Of a stretch of DNA of 64,000 nt, positions 35,233-47,779 are shown piece after piece (within the stretch, counting starts at the first letter, position 1; each line of letters opens with the position of its first letter). The notes beneath the pieces were generated by a model. That model did not search any database and was not told the DNA's origin. It was given only the letters and a program-made list of their open reading frames with translations. Origin of the DNA: Delphinapterus leucas (taxonomy: Eukaryota > Chordata > Mammalia > Artiodactyla > Monodontidae); contig NW_022098069.1 of the NCBI RefSeq assembly GCF_002288925.2, forward strand, positions 78,504,424-78,568,423, written 5' to 3'. A program made the position numbers and the translations under genes.

Positions 35233-35929
35233 ATTCAGACAGAGGTATTTAACTACTACCTTTATTACTGTATTATTTCAATAAATGTCACACTGTAGCC
35301 AGCTTGATTTTTCCAACGTGACAATTTAATTATATCACTAACCTGAGGGCTCTAAGCATAAAGTATAATCTTCACATCAGGTTACACTCCATTGTCATGA
35401 ATGCAAAAGTGCATGGAAACAGAAATAGGTTTTCAAAACAGATAAATTTTCTTTTCTTTTTTTTTAGTCAGCTGAAAAAAATTTGGTAAAAGAGTTTCTG
35501 TATTATAACTTGATTTAAATTTAATATTAGAATACAAACAAATTTTCATTAGAGCAACATATACAGACTTTAAAATATTTTGAAACAAGAATATCCTACT
35601 TCTGGCTCTCAAATGGACCTAAATATCAAAGTATGTGTTTTTATGTGCCCAGGGCAAAACAAGACCAAGTTTAGGGTATATGTAGGTGTAATGGGGAACC
35701 TCCAATCATGAAGCAGAGGACACATGGGAATACTTTATGGAAGAGAAAAGAAAGCCTTTCTGAGAAATCTCATTGTATATCTCTTAGTTTCCCCAGTTTT
35801 CATTATCATTATTTTGGGGTCCCAGAAAAAGATCAGGTGCACAATGACATTAGTTTGTCTTCCAGAAGGTACTTAGTTTCTTCTGTATATTGGATTTCTT
35901 TCCATTCTTATCATTTATTTTCTAATCAT
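35233..35929. other. Unassigned sequence
   Basis: Nothing firmly recognised. Confidence 0.5.
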
Positions 35930-36035
35930 TTAATCACTTCCCAAAGACCTCACCTGCTAATACCATCACACTGAGGGTTAGGATTTCAACATATGAATTT
36001 TGGGGACACAGACATTCAGTCCACAATAAGACTAA
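35930..36035 (-). mobile_element. MaLR LTR fragment, antisense
   Basis: 'aaagacctcacctgctaata', 'gagggttaggatttcaacat' and 'gacacagacattcagtccac' match the terminal part of an MLT1/MST-like LTR. The rest is missing. Confidence 0.75.
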
Positions 36036-36526
36036 AATTAACAAGTATATAGCTAAATCCTGCCAACACTGATTTTATAAAACAATAAAAAGTGTTTCAT
36101 GGAGTACAGTAAAAGAAGTCACAATTTAAATGTTTGAAAACAATATCATGTAACTTTAAAAAGATCTTAGTTTGTGTTAAAATACTCTGAGATATTTGTG
36201 TTCAAAGAGGACACATATATTAACCATGAATGAAAACACAAGTCTTCATGCTAAAATTTCCAGAACCACAAATTGATAAAGGAACAGAAGAGGATAAAAA
36301 ATTAATATAATATAAAAGATAAATGGGGCAAATAGGAATGACAGAATAGCACTGTATGTTTAAATCCAAATTTATGGCACTATGATAAATGTATATGGAG
36401 TGTTATAACTCAAAACCAAAAATTTTCAATGTATAAAATCAAAGCAAACAAAAATGATTACATAATATTAAGGAACACCTATACAAATGGAAGATGCTAA
36501 AAGTGTGAGAGTAAAATACATACATT
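36036..36526. other. Unassigned AT-rich sequence
   Basis: Nothing recognised. Confidence 0.5.
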
Positions 36527-36542
36527 TATATATATGTGTGCT

Positions 36543-36573
<31 letters not shown>

Positions 36574-36590
36574 GTACAGAGAGAGAGAGC
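36527..36590. repeat. (TA)n/(TG)n/(GA)n compound microsatellite
   Basis: tatatgtgtgc, then a run of about 12 TA units, then gagagagag. Confidence 0.92.
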
Positions 36591-36609
36591 ACAAATATCA
36601 ACCATAGCA

Positions 36610-36835
36610 TGCTGAGACATTAACATGAGACAAACTTTGATGACATAATTACTATAAATAAGGAGGATTATTATATATTAAAAAGACCAATCAAAATAAA
36701 CTTAAGACAATTCTAAACTTGTATGAGCTAATAATACAGATTAAAATACATGAAGCAAAAATTAACAGAAATATAAGATTTAGACAAAGTCACAAATCTT
36801 ATTAAAGAAACAGATATACTCTTCAAGTTATTATT
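36610..36835 (+). mobile_element. Possible old L1 ORF2 fragment
   Basis: 'taattactataaataaggag' and 'aaatcttattaaagaaacag' loosely resemble the endonuclease region of old L1s on the plus strand. This is a low-confidence call. Confidence 0.35.
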
Positions 36836-39603
36836 AAAGCAGATAAATTTGTTATCCCCGCAATGTGCTTGATTGAGGAACTGAGCACAGCACACTGTGG
36901 CAGTGAAGTGAAATGAATGGTTCACGGTGGACTGGCCTCTTGTGGGCAGCTTGGCTGGACACCAGTGTCCCACTAGACGCTGAAACTCAAGTTAGAAAAT
37001 TGGAAGAAAGTCTGAGATTAGAGAAGGACATGTAGTTTTCCAGTACTCTGCTAGCTTCAGGGCTGGAATATAAGGTGGGAGGGCAGGAAAAGAAATTGCA
37101 AAACTTAGTGGGCTGTTTTGCAAAGCTGGGGGGGGGCACAAGCTGCCATGAATTAAGGTTTGAGCACCTGTGACAAAGCCTGATTAGGATGCTAAGAGGT
37201 AGAATCCCCAGGAAAGTGAGGAGAGCAAAGGGGGGGGGGGGGTGTTGTAGTGATTGACAATGAAATGGACAGAGTGCCTCATGCTGTCCAACCCCTAATA
37301 CAATAAAAAATTTTAAGCAGCAATTATCCTAGACTTTCGATAATAGAGAAATATACTCCAAACTCCTAGCAGAAAATTTGTATTCTTTCTCTACCTCTTG
37401 AAGTTGTAAATCTTATTATGTCTTTGAAATGTAAAAGACACTGCCTACACTAAAACTGAAACACTGCCTACAAACACTGGAAAGAAAAAGGGGGAAAGAG
37501 GCTTTTTAAAATACAGACTGCTGTAGAAGTTCCCTTGCCCCCAAAATCTAGTCCACAGCCTTTATAAGATCACAAATATCAGTAAAAATGTAGCCATCTG
37601 AGTGGTGATTCATGCTTAAAGTTTTAGAGTGAAAGCCATGGGGTTTCTATTTGTGTCTGCCTGTATGTTTATGTATGTCTATAGATGTATGTTGTGTGTA
37701 TGTGATGTTTTTTTACCTCCAGATGGTATCGCCAGCATTGATATTTATAAAAGAGCTAAGCTTTTTTACATGACTACTAGAAATAATAAGGGTGAGAGAA
37801 AATGACTACATATGAAAAGTAAGGAAAATAGAATTTTTTTTTCACCTAATGAAAAATACGAAGGACATCAGGTAAAAAAGTAAATCTGTCCTAAAGTAAA
37901 ATTATTGTTCCAGAATGAAAAAACAACAAAAAGATTGGACAAAAGCTGAATGGATATAGGATGGGGTACACAGGTTTGTGAAAAAGAATATTTATTGAGA
38001 AAGGAATTTTATGTGTAGTCAAGCTTAGATTGGAATGGATTTATTTAAGTTAAAAAGAATTTCAAAAAAGGAGAGTCTTAATATCAAAAGTACATTGGTG
38101 CAAAATTTGATTTTGGTTTCTCTCTGTTAAAAGGACAAAGTTATTTTTAGACTATTGGTCTGCTCTTAATAAGAAATTGTTAAAAAAAAAGTTTTTCTTT
38201 ACCTTTAGTGTAATTTGCATAGAAAATGAAGATTCTGCATTTTTTCTTTATCAGGTCTTTGATTACTTAAGAAAACTTACTCTTCTCTATTAAAAGAGCT
38301 ACGTTTTTCATACAACTATGTGACTTTCTGCATTTGCCTTTGATGTCTCTTTAATTGTCAGTTTGGTTAAATGGATAACTAAGCACTGTTTCATAGTGCT
38401 CTGTGATCTTATTTAATCAAGTGTTCTAAAACTTCTGATATTTTTGACAAAATTCCCTAGAATCAAATGCTATAAATGAAGTCTTGTTGACCTTGAACTA
38501 AATTTGGAATTTTCCAGAGGTCCCTGGAACATCGCAAAAGATGTGTTCTCTCTCCATATAAAAGAGAGATATTAAACTAATTTGGCTTATTTGGTATGTT
38601 TAATCACATGGGAAGTATTGGCGAACACCAAGTCCTGCTAAACTTTCTTTAGGTTGTATTTGTATGAAATTCCTAAAAATCTGATATGTCGTGGTATAAT
38701 GGTATCAGTAATAATTTTAGAATGTACATCACAGAAGAAAACAAATTTCCTTGTTATTTGCATTATAATGAAGTCTCATCAGATCTTTAAACATGGCCGT
38801 TTTTAAGTCTTTTGTCATTTATAGACAGTTATTAACTTATTCTTATTAATATATTGCTTTATTTTTTTAAAAAAATTGGAGCTTTGCAAACTAAACATAA
38901 ACTATATTTGAGAAAAGATTTTATAAATAGTATTTCCATCATACTCAATGAGCAGTTCTTCTGAGTTGAAGCAGTCTCTTTATACTTTATTTTCTTTCTT
39001 AAGAAAAAAAACTAGGTTCTTTGTGCAGTTTTCAAAAAGTAACGTTAGCCTTTTTGTTTTTTCTTAAGCTTCAGCCATATGCCATTAATTTTCATTGAGG
39101 CTAGTTTTTAGCCAGGATCATATTAAAGTATTGATTTTAGATGTTATCTTATTATCTTGCCAGATGGCATGAGAGTGAAATCTCATCTTGGGATCTTAAG
39201 AAATGAAATAACCTATTTTCCAGAGCTAGAAGGCTGTTGCATGAGGATGCTCTTTATAGATGTTTAATTTCTAATGATGTGAAAACATGAATAAGAAAAA
39301 TACAGTTTAACTCTACTAAAAATAAAGTATTTTAAATACATCCCTGTCAAAAGCTATGTGATAAGTTGAAGTGACATTGATACTATTCATTATAGCATTC
39401 AGAAGCTTAAAAACATAAATGATACTATTTTACCGTAGGACAGCAAAGTCAATTAGACTATCAGTTTAAAGTGGCATTTGACTTCAAGACCCTTCAGAGA
39501 CTTTTCTTTTTTAACATTTACCTAAATACACAGACGTAAAGATTCAAATATGCCCCAGGCTAGCATTGATGGTATGCCAGAATTTATTCAGTGTTTCCCA
39601 TTA
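36836..39603. other. Unassigned AT-rich stretch with two poly-G runs
   Basis: About 2.8 kb. G runs lie at 37128-37136 (9 G) and 37230-37242 (13 G). No frame of interest. The style of 38090-39330 suggests an old dispersed repeat or ERV interior, but I cannot name it. Confidence 0.4.
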
Positions 39604-39619
39604 ATATAAGGAAGGAGAT

Positions 39620-39829
39620 AGGCTTCCCTGGTGGCGCAGTGGTTGAGAGTCCGCCTGCCAATGCAGGGGACATGGGTTTGTGCCCTGGTCTGGGAAGATC
39701 CCACATGCCATGGAGCGGCTGGGCCCATGAGCCATGGCCGCTGAGCCCGCGCGTCCGGAGCCTGTGCTCCGCAACAGGAGAGGCCACAACAGTGAGAGGC
39801 CCGTGTACCGCAACAACAACAACAAAAAT
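39620..39829 (+). mobile_element. CHR SINE, 16 bp target duplication
   Basis: atataaggaaggagat is repeated at 39604-39619 and 39830-39845. The copy is full length with a (CAA)n-type tail, acaacaacaacaaaaa. Confidence 0.96.
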
Positions 39830-39845
39830 ATATAAGGAAGGAGAT

Positions 39846-40194
39846 GACTATCCACATAAAACAGAAGCAGGCTAACCCTTTGGCAGGAGAGCACTTCTTC
39901 TTTGTGTGTTTGTAATCACAGATTAATATATCAAAAGCTAATATTACCTTAAAATTAGGTTCTCAACTTAAAGGAGTGCATAGTTACCTCTGCTGTTCCT
40001 GTATTTTAAGATTCTGAATAGAAAAGGGTAGGAAGAGGGGCAACTCATAGAGGGTGCTTAAGTTCTTGGGTGTATAGTGTTCCAAAGTAAAATGATATGG
40101 GGTGTTAGCAGCATGTTTGGAATGTACCTTTTTTTTAACAGTTCAAATGGTCGAAAAATAAGAAAATCCACTTCTGTAAAGCAGAGGCACTTTA
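39846..40194. other. Unassigned sequence
   Basis: Nothing recognised. Confidence 0.5.
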
Positions 40195-40400
40195 ATAGCT
40201 TATATTCACCAAGAAAGTGCTTACAAGGTACTGCCAACTTTTTGATTAAATTAACACATTTGCTCTTCTCAACAAATTTATGAATTAAGCACTACTTCTA
40301 TCACTGGTTTACAGATGAGGAAGATTATGTAGAGGTTGCGTAATTTGTCCAAGGTCTCACAACTCGTATAGATTCCTGTCAAATACTGAGAATTAATGTT
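40195..40400 (-). mobile_element. MIR, minus strand
   Basis: 'tggtttacagatgaggaaga' and 'gtaatttgtccaaggtctca' are the antisense of the MIR core. Confidence 0.8.
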
Positions 40401-41582
40401 TGTATACAGATCAAACTCTTGTCCAACAATAGATCTGATGTAGAAATAAAGCCAGCATCCAAGTGGAGAGAGCATAAAGCTCTGATGAAACCAAATAGAT
40501 TAACTATTGGCAAAAGTGTGTCTGAATAGAAAAATAAGTATTTATAAAGGAAAAGGGATTTTCATTCTGAACATTCCAAAGTGGAGCATCCCTCTGGAAA
40601 TGTATATAACAAAAAAACACTTAAAATTGGTGGCATCCACTTGGAGGTGCAAGAAAACATAGCCTCTTTGAAACAACACAAAGATCTTAACAAAATCAAA
40701 AGCCTTAGTTAATGTATATGTAATTATTTAGTAGAAAATGCTCTAATTTAATGACAATATAAAATGTATTATTGTATTTAACTATGACATTTTAAGTAAT
40801 TTCCCAAGTGCATTTGCAATAATAGTATTTTCTTTATCTTCTTACAGCTCACAGTCTTTCATAATACTGATGTTTTTGGATAATTCTCTCATATATAAAA
40901 CACTGCATATTATCCAGCAATTCTGGATTAATTGTTTTTAATTGATAAATTTTGGTACTGTTTTATTGACAGGTACTTCAAAAGATTATTATTGATTTAT
41001 GCAAGAGACATGTAAATTCTTAATAAACAACCCTTTAAAAATATGAATAACTTTGAAAAGCCCACAGCAGTCTTCTGTTAACAAGACTGTTTTATACAGA
41101 CAATATTTAGATAAACAGGTAAACATTATCACTCATATTTTCCCTTTCTTATTTGTTCCCTGATCATATACCCTTGAACTTAGTAATTAGAGACATCTGC
41201 TTACTCGTATAACTTTTCATGTATTTCTCAGTCATTCTTAGCTTCAACTTTCTCATCTCTAAAATATGTCTACTTCTTAAATCACTGACCTGTAATCACC
41301 ACTAAATGATACAATAGAAGTGATTTGAGATTCAGAGACCCTCAACTTGGCTGTATCCAAGAAAAGCAATGATAGGTCCTTAGAGTGCTCTCGTGAGGAG
41401 ATCTTTTGATGCCCCAGAGTAGAACATCTATAAAGTAAACATGTGTTACCTCTATAAAAAATGAGTGCTTCTCATGGGATTTTATCAGGTTTAAGGTAGA
41501 GTCTTCCTACCAGGATAAGAATTGGCAAAGGTAAAAGAGAATCCTATCTTGTTATAATATATGAATATAAACTAAAGGGTAT
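40401..41582. other. Unassigned sequence
   Basis: About 1.2 kb of AT-rich DNA with no recognised feature. Confidence 0.5.
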
Positions 41583-41706
41583 GGGATTTCCTTGGGGGTC
41601 CAGTGGTTAAGACTCCACACTTCCAATGCAGGGGGCACAGATTTGATCCCTGGTGGAGGAACTAAGATCCCGCATGATGCATGTGCAGCCAAAGGTGGGG
41701 GGGGAA
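41583..41706 (+). mobile_element. Old tRNA-derived SINE (CHRL-like)
   Basis: 'gggatttccttgggggtcc', 'agtggttaagactccacact', 'gatttgatccctggtggagg' (B box region) and 'ggaactaagatcccgcatg'. This is an older relative of the CHR SINEs, shorter, ending in a run of 8 G (41697-41704) and then aaacaaac. Confidence 0.85.
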
Positions 41707-41784
41707 ACAAACGGTAAAATAGCTTTTAGAATTCATACAGGTTAGATCTGATATTTTGTATTAGAAGAAGAGAAGCTGATGAAA

Positions 41785-42005
41785 ATAATGATATGTTATT
41801 AAACACTTATTTTGTGCTAGCTAATATGTAATCTCATTTCACCCTTAACTAAAAAATACAAGGAGATATGATTGTTATTCCATTTTTGCCCGTCATAAAA
41901 TTGAGGCTCAAAGAAGTTAAAAACTTGCCCATGAAAGCACAACTAGTAAGTGGGGGAGTATGATTTATATGCCCATCGCCATTACCCAGTCTGTACTTTC
42001 CCTAA
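41785..42005 (-). mobile_element. MIR, minus strand
   Basis: 'ttaaacacttattttgtgct', 'ataaaattgaggctcaaaga' and 'caactagtaagtgggggagt' give the antisense order of MIR. Confidence 0.75.
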
Positions 42006-42835
42006 TTCTCAACTGAATAAGCAACAGTGAAAGACAACAATATCCAGAAGTTTTAGGACACAATGCCATCAACAACACAAGCATGATAACAGCTTACTCA
42101 AGAATGAGAGTAAGATTTTTTTCGGTGATAGGAGTGAAAGACTATCTGAGAGTCTGGAGATGCAATTGAGGTAATTTAAATTATTTTTCTCCCTAATGAA
42201 CAAGGAAAATAAAAAAGTATTCTTGATTAGAAAACATAACATGATAAAAGAGGGATGAGGTCAAGGCTGGAAGTCAAAGAAATGTGAATACAGCTGAGAA
42301 TAATGGATTAGCTCATAAAAAAATAAAAGTTTAAGGATTGAGCAATAAAGAGCATGTTCATTTAAAAAGATGACTAGGCAAATTCAAACAATTAGAGTTT
42401 GGGATCAGGATGGAAATCTAAATACTTTGCCCTCTTATAAATTTCTGTCTTTTAAACCTCACTCATCTAGTTAACTCTTGCTCATGCTTTAGACTCAGGT
42501 TATAAGTCACATCCTGAGGTCAGATTTCCTTGTAACCAATTCCATTGAATATTCGTCTATGGTAAGTTTACCATAGCTGAAATTAAATAAGTCTCTGTGT
42601 AATCAAATAAACCTTTGGGATATTACATATTTTTAAAGTTCTCTTTTTTTAAAGAGAATAGGAAAGAGGTATCCAAATAGCATTGACGCATGGTTTCTTA
42701 GCCTAGTACCTGACACATTGAACATCCGAAAACTTTATTATTTTTTATTCAAGAGCCATAAACATTATTTGCTGAAAAATGGAAAGATCACATAAGAAAG
42801 GTAGAGGATAAAAAAATTTTAAAAACTGACAAGTA
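42006..42835. other. Mostly unassigned; possible L2 and MIR scraps
   Basis: 42440-42545 ('aggttataagtcacatcctg', 'gaggtcagatttccttgtaa') resembles an antisense L2 3' end. 42695-42750 ('tagtacctgacacattgaac') resembles a MIR 3' end. Both are weak. Confidence 0.35.
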
Positions 42836-43010
42836 ATAGCATCTAATATCTATTGAGTGCTTTCACTGGATTGAGCATTGTTTCACAAGTCTATAAGAAT
42901 GCTAGTTTTATTCTCATTATGCAGATTAGGAAACAGGTGAAGTAACAATTCATTGCAGGCAATCTGTCCACAGAGAATGGCCTCTGAACCACTGTGCTGT
43001 ACTGTTTCTG
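42836..43010 (-). mobile_element. MIR, minus strand
   Basis: 'tctattgagtgctttcactg' followed by 'ttctcattatgcagattagg' is the antisense order of MIR. Confidence 0.65.
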
Positions 43011-43269
43011 AGACATGTAACTCTAAAGGAGAACAGTGGTCAGATCTTTTAGGCTGTATATACCAGGATAAAAAGTTGGATTTTATTGTATCCAGTGCCA
43101 GCCACTATATATAGGAGAGTGGCATTATTCAACTTTCATATTAGTAATATATTATTCTAGTTAACATTTTGTGGAATATATGTTAGAGTAATTACTTAGG
43201 AATTTATACTAAGGTAGTGGTTTTTGGCTATGTTTAAAAGTGGTTGAATATAAAAAAATACTGAAGGAT

Positions 43270-45650
43270 AAATCTGGACTGGCAATTTCTTTTATTTAGG
43301 TGATAAGAGAGAGAAGGAGGAGTAAAAATGTCCAGTTTAGGCAATACACGTTAGTGTCTTTCACTGTGATCATGAAAAAGGCAGATGGTACTTGGCTGGG
43401 GACATTATGAGTTCAGGATTAGACATACTGAGTTTCTAAGGCTTGTTTAACATCTGAATATAGAAGCTACTGGCAGTTTGATATATATCTGAAGTTATGA
43501 AGACATTTCTGGATTGGGAATAGTATTTATGAATCCTTAGAATATACATTGAAGTTGAGCCTTGAATGAAAAGAAACTTGTGCAAAGTTAATCTGTGGGC
43601 AGGTAAGAAAAAGAGAAAGCATCCCATATAGAATACTAAAAATCAAATGAAAAAAAGTGAAATAAAATAACAAAATAGAAGAGCGGGAGTTTAGTCTGAA
43701 CAGGAGACTGAATAGAATCAATAGAAGCATGAAAAAAATTAAAAGGGTGAGAATGTCTTTTTTTTTTTTACATCTTTATTGGAGTATAATTGCTTTACAA
43801 TGGTGTGTTAGTTTCTACTTTATAACAAAGTGAATCAGTTATACATATGTTCCCATATCTCTTCCCTCTTGCGTCTCCCTCCCTCCCACCCTCCCTATCC
43901 CACCCCTCTAGGTGGTCACAAAGCATGGAGCTGATCTCCCAGTGCTATGCGGCTGCTTCCCACTAGCTATCTATTTTATGTTTGGTAGTGTATATATGTC
44001 CATGCTACTCTCTCACTTTGTCACAGCTTACCCTTCCCCCTCCCCATATCCTCAAGTCCATTCTCTAGTAGGTCTGTGTCTTTATTCCAGTCTTACCCCT
44101 AGGTTCTTCATGACATTTTTTTTTCTTAAATTCCATATGTATGTGTTAGCATACGGTATTTGTCTTTCTCTTTCTGACTTACTTCACTCCGTATGACAGA
44201 CTCTAGGTCCATCTACCTCATTACAAATAGCTCAATTTCATTTCTTTTATGGCTGAGTAATATTCCATTGTATATATGTGCCACGTCTTCTTTATCCATT
44301 CATCCGTTGATGGACACTTAGGTTGTTTCCATCTCCTGGCTATTGTAAATAGAGCTGCAATGAACATTTTGGTACATGACTCTTTCTGAATTATGGTTTT
44401 CTCAGGGTATATGCCCAGTAGTGGGGTTGCTGGGTCATATGGTAGTTCTATTTGTAGTTTTTTAAGGAAGTCCATACTGTTCTCCATAGTGGCTCTACCA
44501 TTTCACATTCCCACCAGCAGTGCAAGAGTGTTCCCTTTTCTCCACACCCTCTCCAGCATTTATTGTTTCTAGATTTTTTGATGATGGCCATTCTGACTGG
44601 TGTGAGATGATATCTCATTGTAGTTTTGATTTGCATTTCTCTAATGATTAATGATGTTGAACATTCTTTTATGTGTTTTTTGGCAGTCTGTATATCTTCT
44701 TTGGAGAAATGTCTATTTATGTCTTCTGCCCATTTTTGGATTGGGTTGTTTGTTTTTTTGTTATTGAGCTGCATGAGCTGCTTATAAATTTTGGAGATTA
44801 ATCCTTTGTCAGTTGCTTCATTTGCAAATATTTTCTCCCATTCTGAGGGTTGTCTTTTGGTCTTGTTTATGGTTTCCTTTGCTGTGCAAAAGCTTTTTAA
44901 GTTTCATTAGGTCCCATTTGTTTATTTTTGTTTTTATTTCCATTTCTCTAGGAGGTGGGTCAGAAAGGATCTTGCTGTGATTTATGTCATAGAGTGTTCT
45001 GCCTGTGTTTTGCTCTAAGAGTTTGATAGTTTCTGGCCTTACGTTTAGGTCTTTAATCCATTTCGAGCTTATTTTTGTGTATAGTGTTAGGGAGTGATCT
45101 AACCTCATACTTTTACATGTAGCTGTCCAGCTTTCCCAGCCCCACTTATTGAAGAGGCTGTCCTTTCTCCACTGTACAGAGAATGTCTTTTCTTAGAAGC
45201 ATAAGGAAGAGAATTGTTCAAGGAAAAACTAAACACATATACGTGCAAGAACATTGTGATGAAAATCAAGTGAAAACATCCATCAATCAAGTCAAAGGGA
45301 AGTAGTGAAATGCTTGAAAGCTATTTGAGGCCAAAAGAGATGTACAAATGTGGAAAGATGAGTAGATATGAATTGTTCATGTTTTATTTTGTTTTTAATA
45401 ACGAGAATGCATTCACTTAGAGAATGTATTTATCGGTTTTTAAATTAAAGATAGAAAAGGTCAAATGGACTGAAAAAATTAATTGTACTTGGAAGCAAGA
45501 GCAAGTATTTTGTGAACCTTGGCAATGGCAGTTTTAATGCTGTAGGTGGGAGCAGAGGGCAGAATGGAGTGGGTGGAGGAGTGATCGGAAGGGGAGGAAT
45601 GAGACCTTTACTAGTGGAGGTATGTTTCAAGAAGTTAGATACTAAGTGGA
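43270..45650 (+). mobile_element. L2-like ancient repeat, split by a young L1
   Basis: The left part (43270-43750) reads 'gggacattatgagttcagga', 'agacatactgagtttctaag' and 'ctggcagtttgatatatatc'. The right part (45192-45650) reads 'agcataaggaagagaattgt' and 'gaggagtgatcggaaggg'. Both parts follow one ancient mammalian repeat in order. The 1.4 kb L1 between them fits as a later insertion. Confidence 0.55.
43762..45178 (-). mobile_element. Young 5'-truncated L1, minus strand, 13 bp target duplication
   Basis: gagaatgtctttt occurs at 43749-43761 and 45179-45191. A T-rich tail complement is followed by the 3'UTR ('ggagtataattgctttacaa') and the ORF2 C-terminal region. Minus frames at 44221-44487, 44448-44774 and 44818-45108 are consecutive ORF2 pieces ([21 protein letters not shown], then [15 protein letters not shown], ending KEMKLSYL). 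Frameshifts separate them. Confidence 0.95.
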
Positions 45651-45874
45651 GAAAAATGCAGAAAGATGAATCTAAAATTTCCTAAAATTAGTGAGCTATT
45701 TGGACTCCTATTCATTCCTGTAGATTACAAACATGAAGAAAATAATTGGTTTTGGAAACAGTTTCCAAAGTTACATACATACGTAAATCTATTTACTTAA
45801 TTGCCAGTAAGACAATTTTTCAGGAGGAAGAAACCTCCTTTTGCTATTTCTACAAAATATGCTATCCTGTTTAA
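45651..45874. other. Unassigned sequence
   Basis: A short AT-rich flank to the L1 on its right. Confidence 0.5.
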
Positions 45875-47687
45875 AACTGTTTAAAAACTTTATCTGCATC
45901 TATTGAGATGATCATATGGTTTTTCTCCTTCAATTTGTTAATATGGTGTATCACATGGATTGATTTGCATATATTGAAGAATCCTGGCATACCTGGGGTA
46001 AACCCCACTTGATCATGGTGTATGGAACTTTCAAAGTGCTGTTGGATTCTGTTTGCTAGTATTTTGTTGAGGATTTTTACATCTATGTTCCTCAACTATA
46101 CTGGTCTGTAGTTTTCTTTATTTGTGAAATTTCTGTTTGGTTTTGGTATCAGGGTGATGGTGGCCTCGTAGAATGAATTTGGGAGTGTTCCTCCCTCTGC
46201 TATATTTTGGAAGAGTTTGAGAAGGGTAGGTGTTAGCTCTTCTCTAAATGTTTGATAGAATTCACCTGTTAATCCATCTGGTCCTGGGCTTTTGTTTGTT
46301 GGAAGATTTTTAATCACAGTTTGAATTTAATTACTTGTGATTGGTCTGTTTATATTTCTATTTCTTCCTGGTTCAGTCTCAGAAGTTTGTGCTTTTTTAA
46401 GAATTTGTCCATTTCTTCCAGGTTGCCCACTTTATTGGCATATAGTTGCTTGTAGTAATCTCTCATGATCCTTTGTTTTTATGCAGTGTCAGTTGTTACT
46501 TCTCCTTTTTCATTTCTACTTCTGTTGATATGAGTCTTCTCCGTTTTTTTCTTGATGAGTCTGACTAATGGTTTATCAGTTTTGTTTATTCTCAAAGAAC
46601 CAGCTTTTAGTCTTATTGATCTTTGCTATTATTTCCTTCATTTCTTTTTCATTTATTTCTGATCTATTCTTTATGATTTCTTTCCTTCTGCTAACATTGG
46701 GGTTTTTTTGTTCTTCTTTCTCTAATTGCTTTAGGTGTAAGGTTAGGTTGTTTATTTGAGTTGTTTCTTGAGGTAGGATTGTATTCTTATAAACTTCCCT
46801 CTTAGAACTGCTTTTGTTGCATCCCATAAGGTTTTGGGTAGTCATGTTTTCATTGTCATTTGTTTCTAGCTATTTTTTGATTTCTTCTTTGATTTCTTCA
46901 CTGATCTCTTGGTTATTAAGTAATGTATTGTTTAGCCTCCATGTATTTGTATTTTTTTACAGATTTTTTCCTGTAATTGATATCTAGTCTCATAGCGTTG
47001 TGATCGGAGAAGATACTTGATACGATTTCAATTTTCTTAAATTTACTGAGGCTTGATTTGTGACCCAAGATATGATCTGTCCTGAAAAATGTTCCATGAG
47101 CACTTGAGAAGAATGTGTATTCTGTTGTTTTTAGATGGAATGTCCTATAAATATCAATTAAGTCCATCTTGTTTGATGTGTCATTTAAAGCTTATGTGTC
47201 CTTATTTATTTTCATTTTGGATGATCTGTCCATTGGTGAAAGTGGGGTGTTAAAGTCCCCTAGTATGATTGTGTTACTGTCAGTTTCTTCTTTTATGGCT
47301 GTTAGCATTTGCCTTATGTATTGAAGTGCTCCTTTGTTGGGTGCATAAATATTTACAATTGTAATATGTTCTTCTTCGATTGATCCCTTGGTCACTAGGT
47401 AGTGTCCTTCTTTGTCTCTTGTGATAGTCTTTATTTTAAAGTCTGTTTTGTCGGATATGAGAATTGCTACTCCAGCTTTCTTCTGATTTACATTTGCATG
47501 GAATATCATTTTTCCATCCCCTCACTTTCAGTCTGTATGTGTCTCTAGGTCTGAACTGGGTCTCTTGTAGGCAGCTTATATATGGGTCTTGTTTTTGTAT
47601 CCATTCAGCCAGTCTATGTCTTTTGGTTGGAGCATTTAATCTATTTACATTTAAGGTAATTATCGATATGTTTGTTCCTATTACCAT
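45875..47687 (-). pseudogene. L1 ORF2 pseudogene (endonuclease and RT start)
   Basis: The start is MVIGTNISIITLNVN at 47687. Endonuclease landmarks are visible: the Asn in TLNVN, the Glu in LQETQF, the Asp/Asn pair in GDFNTPLS, and SDHNAMRLDINY near the end of the domain (46916-47167). These residues form the metal-binding site in the APE-like endonuclease family. The RT start is [17 protein letters not shown] (46096-46317), then [18 protein letters not shown] and [13 protein letters not shown], where the copy stops. A frameshift lies near 47510 inside the endonuclease, and others lie at about 47180, 46850 and 46095. The FADD catalytic box and everything after it are missing. Confidence 0.9.
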
Positions 47688-47779
47688 TTTCTTAATTGTT
47701 TTGGGTTTGTTACTGTAGGTCTTTTCCTTCTCTTGTGTTTCCTGCCTAGAGAAGTTCTCTTAGCATTTTTTGTAAAACT

